This document shows, one piece after another, positions 59,270-64,000 of a stretch of DNA of 64,000 nt; position 1 is the first letter of the stretch; every line of letters begins with the position of its first letter. The position numbers were made by a program, and so were the translations under genes. Source of the DNA: Flavobacterium tistrianum. GTDB lineage: Bacteria > Bacteroidota > Bacteroidia > Flavobacteriales > Flavobacteriaceae. The notes beneath the pieces are model-generated. The model was not told the origin of the DNA and did not search any database. It was given only the letters and a program-made list of their open reading frames with translations. The DNA lies in the NCBI RefSeq assembly GCF_003254545.1, contig NZ_QJRH01000058.1:33987-97986 (forward strand). Direction: 5' to 3'.

Positions 59270-61126
59270 ATGGCATTGCAGACAATTACAAATATTAAAA
59301 TTGGCGAAATTCGAATTACTAATTTCAACAAATTAGAAGTTTTTCAGACCATTCACGACCATCACACTTTTTCATTCGAAGTAAGGCAAGATTTATTGGT
59401 GGAAGAGTTTAAAAGCGTTATGCCTTTTTCTCAGAAATTATACGGAGAAAAAATAAGCATAGAGATAAAACCTATAGACGGACTGGAAGACCTTATTATT
59501 GGCGCAGATCCTAAAGATTATATTATGCAGTTTTATGGCATTGTGACCGAAATCAAACTGCAGAAATCCCGCATCAGAGACATAGAAGAAACCATTGTGA
59601 TAAAAGGGAAGAGTTCTACGATAGTTCTAGAAAACGGACCTGAATGCAATTCTTTTGCCAATATGTCTTTGAGCGATATTGTAAGCAGAGTAAAATCAGG
59701 CAGCGATATCGATATGGATGTCAGACCATTTTATTTAGACAACCTGCCTTATACGGTGCAGTATAACGAAAGCAATTTCTCTTTTCTAAACCGTTTGGCA
59801 AAAAGAAACGGACACTGGCTATATTATAACGGGCGTACAACCATTTTTGGAAGCCCTGGAGGTGTTGGCGGACAGCCAAAATTAATCTACGGAATTAACA
59901 TGCAGGACTTTGATTATACTATTAAACTCTTACCTGCCCAGTTTAAAATAATAGAAAATGACAATAGTGGCGGCGAGTATAGAACCGACGAAACCTTAAG
60001 ATACAGAAAAGAAGCCGACGGATTCCATCAAAACTTTTTAAACAGGTCTAATGAAGTTTTTAACAAAGAAACCGTCATACAGCTTAACCAGACTCCTGTG
60101 GGCGGATCTGGAAGACGATCTTCTGAGGAATATGCCAAAAACAAAATGCGTGCTGTTTTAAGTCATTTGGTAGAAATGAAAGCATCGAGTGAAGTTCCGG
60201 GAATTACCGTAGGAAACGAAGTGCGCGTATTGGGTGTCGACATGCAGTTGGAGAGCTCTTACCGCGTAACCCAGATTACACACATCTGCGATGACGGCGG
60301 CGGTTACGAAAACCACTTTACAGCCGTAAATTTTAACGGTTCTGTATTTTCTCCCGAAACGGATCCAGATTTAGTGCCCTACTGCAAAAGCCAGACCGCC
60401 ATTGTAACCGCCAATGCAGATCCTGACGGACTCAGTGGCATACAGGTGCAGATGCCTTGGCAGGCAGCAAAAGGCGAAACGACGCCTTACATTCCTTTAG
60501 TGCAGAATTACGGTGGCGATGCCAGAGGTTCTCATATCATACCTGAAATTGGCGACACCGTTTTTGTAGACTTTCAGGGCAATAATGCCGAACTGCCAAT
60601 TGTAATGGGAACCATGACCAGCAGAAAAGAAAAAAGCGGTTACAGTACGCCGAATAATGATTTAAAGGTTATGAAAACCCGTTCTGGAATTACAGCGATT
60701 ATGAATGATGCTGATGGAAGCGCTTCACTTGAAGACCCAAGCGGTAATAAGTATTTTATGGATGGAAAAGGAAATACTATCATTGATGCTCCTAAGAATT
60801 TAACAATAAACGCAGGGGAAGATATAATATTAAATGCAGGAAGAGATATAACAACAAGTGCAGGACAAAATATAAACGAAACTGCAATTGGATATAAAGA
60901 AACAAAAACTGGATTATTTTATAGTATAGCTGTTGGTGCTGATTATTTAATTAATGTGATAGGCAAGATGTCTGAATATATAAAGGGAGACAAAGAATCT
61001 CGTACAGAAAAGAACAGAACTCGGATTTCTAATGGAAAAATAGTCGCTCAAAGTGAAGGCAATCACGAGTTGCACTCCGACAAAGAAATAAAAAACAATT
61101 CAGCAGAGAGTACTAGCATGTTTTAG
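59270..61126 (+). CDS. T6SS spike protein VgrG (Bacteroidota subtype)
   Basis: The protein has 618 residues. A gp27-like head (1-360) is followed by a gp5 OB-fold at about 375-450 (ANADPDGLSGIQVQMPWQ ... IGDTVFVDFQGNNAELPIVMGTM) and a beta-helix tip (490-560, TIIDAPKNLTINAGEDIILNAGRDITTSAGQNI). A charged tail (KESRTEKNRTRISNGKIVAQSEGNHELHSDKEIK) ends the protein. It tips the Hcp tube and recruits effectors. The tail is short, with no obvious effector domain. Confidence 0.9.
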   Translation: MALQTITNIKIGEIRITNFNKLEVFQTIHDHHTFSFEVRQDLLVEEFKSVMPFSQKLYGEKISIEIKPIDGLEDLIIGADPKDYIMQFYGIVTEIKLQKSRIRDIEETIVIKGKSSTIVLENGPECNSFANMSLSDIVSRVKSGSDIDMDVRPFYLDNLPYTVQYNESNFSFLNRLAKRNGHWLYYNGRTTIFGSPGGVGGQPKLIYGINMQDFDYTIKLLPAQFKIIENDNSGGEYRTDETLRYRKEADGFHQNFLNRSNEVFNKETVIQLNQTPVGGSGRRSSEEYAKNKMRAVLSHLVEMKASSEVPGITVGNEVRVLGVDMQLESSYRVTQITHICDDGGGYENHFTAVNFNGSVFSPETDPDLVPYCKSQTAIVTANADPDGLSGIQVQMPWQAAKGETTPYIPLVQNYGGDARGSHIIPEIGDTVFVDFQGNNAELPIVMGTMTSRKEKSGYSTPNNDLKVMKTRSGITAIMNDADGSASLEDPSGNKYFMDGKGNTIIDAPKNLTINAGEDIILNAGRDITTSAGQNINETAIGYKETKTGLFYSIAVGADYLINVIGKMSEYIKGDKESRTEKNRTRISNGKIVAQSEGNHELHSDKEIKNNSAESTSMF

Positions 61127-61182
61127 TTATGGGCAAAATATTAATATTTTGAAAAACTGAGATAATATATAAAGACCATACC

Positions 61183-62337
61183 ATGAAATATAAAATCATT
61201 ACAGCAATAATTTGTGTGCTTATTGCTCAATTAAGTGCCTGCCAAATGAAAGATTTGAATAGCGATAAAAAAAAAGAAAACATGAACGAAGAAAAATTTG
61301 ATTGGGATGGCATGGTATGCACTCCAAAAGGCTATCCTGTAGTGGTACTATCTCCAAATGTGTTTTATTCGAGCGGAGGCAAATACATAACATTAATTCC
61401 AAACATGAGTGATACTGGAGGTTCAGATTGGACAGGCTCTGCACGTAGCTGGTCCAGTCAGCCGAAACCTGCACCAGATCATGTGAGTATTGTATGGTAC
61501 GCACCGACCGAGATGAAAATTTATGAAGGAGAATTTGCTTTGCCACAGCAAAAAATCTACAATTTGTTTAAGGAAGGGTATATGGACTATGGCATTCCAA
61601 ATGATAGTGATAACGGTAAAGAAACCTTGCACTGGGAAACTTACAGTTCTCTCACCGTAGGACTCGCACCAAAAGGAATGGTTGTGGTATGGATGAATGG
61701 ACAAAACAAGGTGGAGATAGGGAGGTATCAAGCTAGGGAATTGGAGAGAAAAGAAGCTAATGAAGTATATAAAGCCCATTTTAAATTAAGTGGTGATATG
61801 CCTGATGCTGTGGTTGAAAGGGAACTAATATCTAGAGAGGTTCCTACTGAAGTTCGTGAAATAATAAAACAAGGAAAAATAAGCTGCAAGCAATGGGACG
61901 ATTACAGGCTGCGCTACAATTGGAAAGTGGAGTTTAATGAGCCACTGGAAATGTATCATCATTATATTGGTTTTTTAAATAGCGAATATACCAGATGTTT
62001 AACTCCAAAAATGAGTGAAGAAGAGTTCAATAAAACCATACTTGAACCTAGCGACAAAGTAGTCCCAAATAAATTGGGAATGTATGTTACTGCCCAAAAT
62101 CACAGAAACTACCTTATAAGACTAGAAACCCTCGACGAGCAGGAAACCATTGAGGCATTCAAAAAACTGGAAGAGGTAAGCCCTAAAGCCATTATAACCA
62201 TTTTTATAACGGTCGATGATGATTTTAAAAGCTTTACAGTAACCTTAAAAAACGATAAAAAAGAAATCAAACTCGAAAAAGGGCTTTTGCGATTGTTCAC
62301 TTTGGATAAAAGCAATGATTTGAAGAATCAAAAATAA
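61183..62337 (+). CDS. DUF2931 lipoprotein, putative T6SS immunity protein (copy 1)
   Basis: The protein has 384 residues. The lipobox LSAC (residues 17-20) in IAQLSACQMKD makes it an exported lipoprotein. The mature part begins NEEKFDWDGMVCTPKGYPVVVL and matches the DUF2931 pattern, with VSIVWYAPTEMKIYEGEFALPQQKIYNLFKEGY. A linker leads to a C-terminal segment ending KKEIKLEKGLLRLFTLDK. It precedes a DUF2235 lipase-like effector and is duplicated after it. Lipoprotein immunity to periplasmic phospholipase effectors is known for the Tle families; applying that here is inference. Confidence 0.8.
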   Translation: MKYKIITAIICVLIAQLSACQMKDLNSDKKKENMNEEKFDWDGMVCTPKGYPVVVLSPNVFYSSGGKYITLIPNMSDTGGSDWTGSARSWSSQPKPAPDHVSIVWYAPTEMKIYEGEFALPQQKIYNLFKEGYMDYGIPNDSDNGKETLHWETYSSLTVGLAPKGMVVVWMNGQNKVEIGRYQARELERKEANEVYKAHFKLSGDMPDAVVERELISREVPTEVREIIKQGKISCKQWDDYRLRYNWKVEFNEPLEMYHHYIGFLNSEYTRCLTPKMSEEEFNKTILEPSDKVVPNKLGMYVTAQNHRNYLIRLETLDEQETIEAFKKLEEVSPKAIITIFITVDDDFKSFTVTLKNDKKEIKLEKGLLRLFTLDKSNDLKNQK

Positions 62338-62378
62338 CCGATTTTAATAAAAAATCAAAAGCAGTAAATAGATTAATT

Positions 62379-63806
62379 ATGAGCAAAATAACCATAGTAG
62401 AAGGAGATATTCTAGAGTTTACTGGAGGAAATAACATTAACTACGCCAGAGAAGGTATTGAAAATCATGCCAGAAAGGTAAAGCAAATAGGCAAAGAGAA
62501 GGGAGTTTCACACGGAGATCCTACAACTTATGAAACGATTGAAAACCTAAAAGGAGTAAAAGTAACCGCAATAGTATTTTTTGATGGAACCAAAAACAAT
62601 AGAAACAATACCTCTAGGCGATTAGACAAAGACAGCGATAGCAAAACCAGTAAAGAAAGCAAAGTAATTTATAAAAAAAATTATGAGGAAGAAAGCAGTT
62701 ACGAAAACGGCTATTCTAACGTTGCTGCTTTGTCTTACATGGCAATTGAAGACAAAGAAAAAAAGATATTAGTAGAATATATTGAAGGTGAAGGTACTGA
62801 GGATGACAAGAAAGGAGATGCCATGGGCTTTGCCTTTGGCTCTGGTGATACGGGGATTCCTAAAAAAGTAAAAAAAGGCTTTACAAATATCAAGACAAAA
62901 ATTGATGGAACTTGTAATAATAAAAAAGAATATGTAAAAGAGCTGACTATAACCGTTTTTGGTTTCAGCCGTGGAGCAGCAGCAGCCAGAAGTTTTCTTA
63001 CCACTACCAAAGAACGGTTTAAAAAAAGTTACCCCAAAGCCAAGATAACCTATGCTTTTGCCGGTTTGTTTGATACGGTATCTTCTTATGAGCCCGAAGG
63101 CCACTTAGGTAAGTTAGGCGCGGCGGCCACTTATAATTTTAACAATGATGTCAAAGAATTAGGATTGAGGCTAGATGGTATGGTCAAGAAAGTCATACAC
63201 CTTACGGCAGAAAATGAATACCGAGAAAACTTTTCGCTTACTACCATTGCCAGTTCTATTGCTGCAGGGGTGGGTTTCGAGCTTCAAATACCTGGTGCAC
63301 ATTCTGATGTAGGCGGTGGGTATGAAGAGTATAAACATGTAGAGAAAAGAGTTATACGTCCGTGGCTTGCGAAAAAACAGGACTGGATTAATGAAGGCTG
63401 GTATAATGAAAAACAGGTAATAAAAACGGGGCAAACGTACACAGGAACAAGGGAACTTGAAAATTCTTATCAATTTGTTCCCTTGACCATCATGATGTAT
63501 TTTGCTAAGAAGAATGGGGTAAAATTTAAGTCTTTTGATGATAGTCAGGAATACAAGGCTTTCAAGGTAATTCCTGAATTGGAGAATGTTAAAAACAAGC
63601 TTTTGAATTTGGCTATCGAAAAGGAAGGAGCGGTATCTTTAAAGGCAAAATTAAATAATATTCATGAGCTGAAACATATTCGTAATCGCTATTTGCACAT
63701 TTCAGCAAATGATGACTCCATGGGTATGGAAACAAATAGACCTGATGGGCCTGGCACAATGAGACGCACTATTATTGAAGACAACGCATTAACGCCAAGC
63801 AAATGA
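62379..63806 (+). CDS. DUF2235 lipase-like T6SS effector with N-terminal marker region
   Basis: The protein has 475 residues. Residues 1-50 (ITIVEGDILEFTGGNN, then GVSHGDPTTYE) form a distinct N-terminal segment. The alpha/beta hydrolase part has a candidate nucleophile Ser197 in FGFSRGAAAARSF, Asp232 in GLFDTVSS and His308 in GAHSDVGGGYEE, the pattern of DUF2235/Tle1 phospholipases. Asp310 follows the His. It would cleave membrane lipids in target cells after delivery by VgrG/Hcp. It has no signal peptide. The stop overlaps the next start as ATGA. Confidence 0.88.
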   Translation: MSKITIVEGDILEFTGGNNINYAREGIENHARKVKQIGKEKGVSHGDPTTYETIENLKGVKVTAIVFFDGTKNNRNNTSRRLDKDSDSKTSKESKVIYKKNYEEESSYENGYSNVAALSYMAIEDKEKKILVEYIEGEGTEDDKKGDAMGFAFGSGDTGIPKKVKKGFTNIKTKIDGTCNNKKEYVKELTITVFGFSRGAAAARSFLTTTKERFKKSYPKAKITYAFAGLFDTVSSYEPEGHLGKLGAAATYNFNNDVKELGLRLDGMVKKVIHLTAENEYRENFSLTTIASSIAAGVGFELQIPGAHSDVGGGYEEYKHVEKRVIRPWLAKKQDWINEGWYNEKQVIKTGQTYTGTRELENSYQFVPLTIMMYFAKKNGVKFKSFDDSQEYKAFKVIPELENVKNKLLNLAIEKEGAVSLKAKLNNIHELKHIRNRYLHISANDDSMGMETNRPDGPGTMRRTIIEDNALTPSK

Positions 63807-64000
63807 AGCAAAAAATAATTATACTAATAATACTTATCCTAATTACGCAATTTAGTGCGTGCCATAAGAAGGAAAACATAATTGAAGAAAACATGAATGA
63901 AGAAAAATTTGATTGGGACGGCATGGTATGTACCCCAAAAGGCTATCCTGTAGTGGTACTATCTCCAAATGTGTTTTATTCGAGCGGAGGCAAATACATA
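63803..64000 (+). CDS. DUF2931 lipoprotein, copy 2, cut by window edge
   Basis: An ATG at 63803 overlaps the effector stop codon. It encodes a signal with lipobox FSAC (ILITQFSACHKK) and then, from 63893, a mature sequence identical in translation to copy 1 up to the window end. The signal region differs. Over the 108 bases comparable (61282-61389 with 63893-64000) only four bases differ and all are synonymous. It looks like a recent duplication, or homogenisation of an immunity gene beside its effector. Confidence 0.88.
   Translation, partial: MKQKIIILIILILITQFSACHKKENIIEENMNEEKFDWDGMVCTPKGYPVVVLSPNVFYSSGGKYI

Noticed and set aside
62769..63104. Long - strand frames opposite the DUF2235 gene (also at 62735 and 63171)
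   Set aside because: They are antisense shadows of a well-supported effector gene without homology signals or plausible start context.

Overview
The window is typical Flavobacterium-type Bacteroidota DNA. It has low GC content, long AT-rich leaders, start codons with little Shine-Dalgarno signal, and many copies of the Bacteroidota -7 promoter motif TAnnTTTG upstream of genes. It also carries a type IX secretion C-terminal domain protein, a TonB receptor with a carboxypeptidase-like N-terminal domain, LytS/LytTR signalling with 2TM-domain proteins, and subtype iii type VI secretion genes. No rRNA, tRNA, CRISPR array, transposase or integrase was seen. Assignment to the genus is inference from gene content and style.

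Layout. 1-2.1 kb: a truncated secreted protein, a YCII-like secreted protein and a DinB-fold protein. 2.2-9.4 kb: one + strand locus with a TonB-dependent receptor, a DUF2141 protein, a TPR protein, a LytS-type histidine kinase carrying a 2TM domain, four more stand-alone 2TM proteins and a LytTR response regulator. 9.7-12.9 kb: heme A synthase, a small membrane protein, tRNA nucleotidyltransferase/poly(A) polymerase and a GxxExxY protein embedded in repeats. 13.4-19 kb: yaaA, then a TetR-controlled drug efflux operon (tetR, tolC-like, emrA-like, emrB-like) with two tandem operators.

19.2-29.8 kb: a complete trp operon on the - strand in the order trpE, (lipoprotein), trpG, (T9SS beta-helix protein), trpD, trpC, trpF, trpB, (gamma-glutamylcyclotransferase-like), (nitrilase-like), trpA. 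Upstream of trpE there is a textbook attenuator: a promoter, an 18-residue leader peptide with three consecutive Trp codons, and an intrinsic terminator. Many operon spacers hold palindromic or tandem repeats. 29.9-36.7 kb: a beta-helix protein, YceI, a nitroreductase with a MarR regulator and twin operators, glpD and an acetyltransferase. 35.6-46.2 kb: a sulfur-handling gene set (two YeeE/YedE half-transporters, an MBL-rhodanese fusion, a TauE/SafE exporter, a Crp/Fnr regulator and a single-domain rhodanese), split by an HD phosphohydrolase, cytochrome bd oxidase, a frameshifted gene, a candidate structured RNA and an XRE regulator.

46.3-58.5 kb: GapN-type dehydrogenase, an M1 peptidase, small secreted proteins and a complete RND efflux operon. 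58.6-64 kb: a candidate small RNA with its own promoter and terminator, then a T6SS cargo module: Hcp/TssD, VgrG, a DUF2931 lipoprotein, a DUF2235 lipase-like effector, and a second DUF2931 gene cut by the window edge. The two DUF2931 genes differ only by synonymous changes over the 108 bases of mature-protein sequence that can be compared.

The most notable items are the trp attenuator, the T6SS effector with duplicated putative immunity lipoproteins, two candidate non-coding RNAs (42.5 and 58.6 kb), several dispersed palindromic repeat families with compensatory arm changes, and the 2TM signalling locus.
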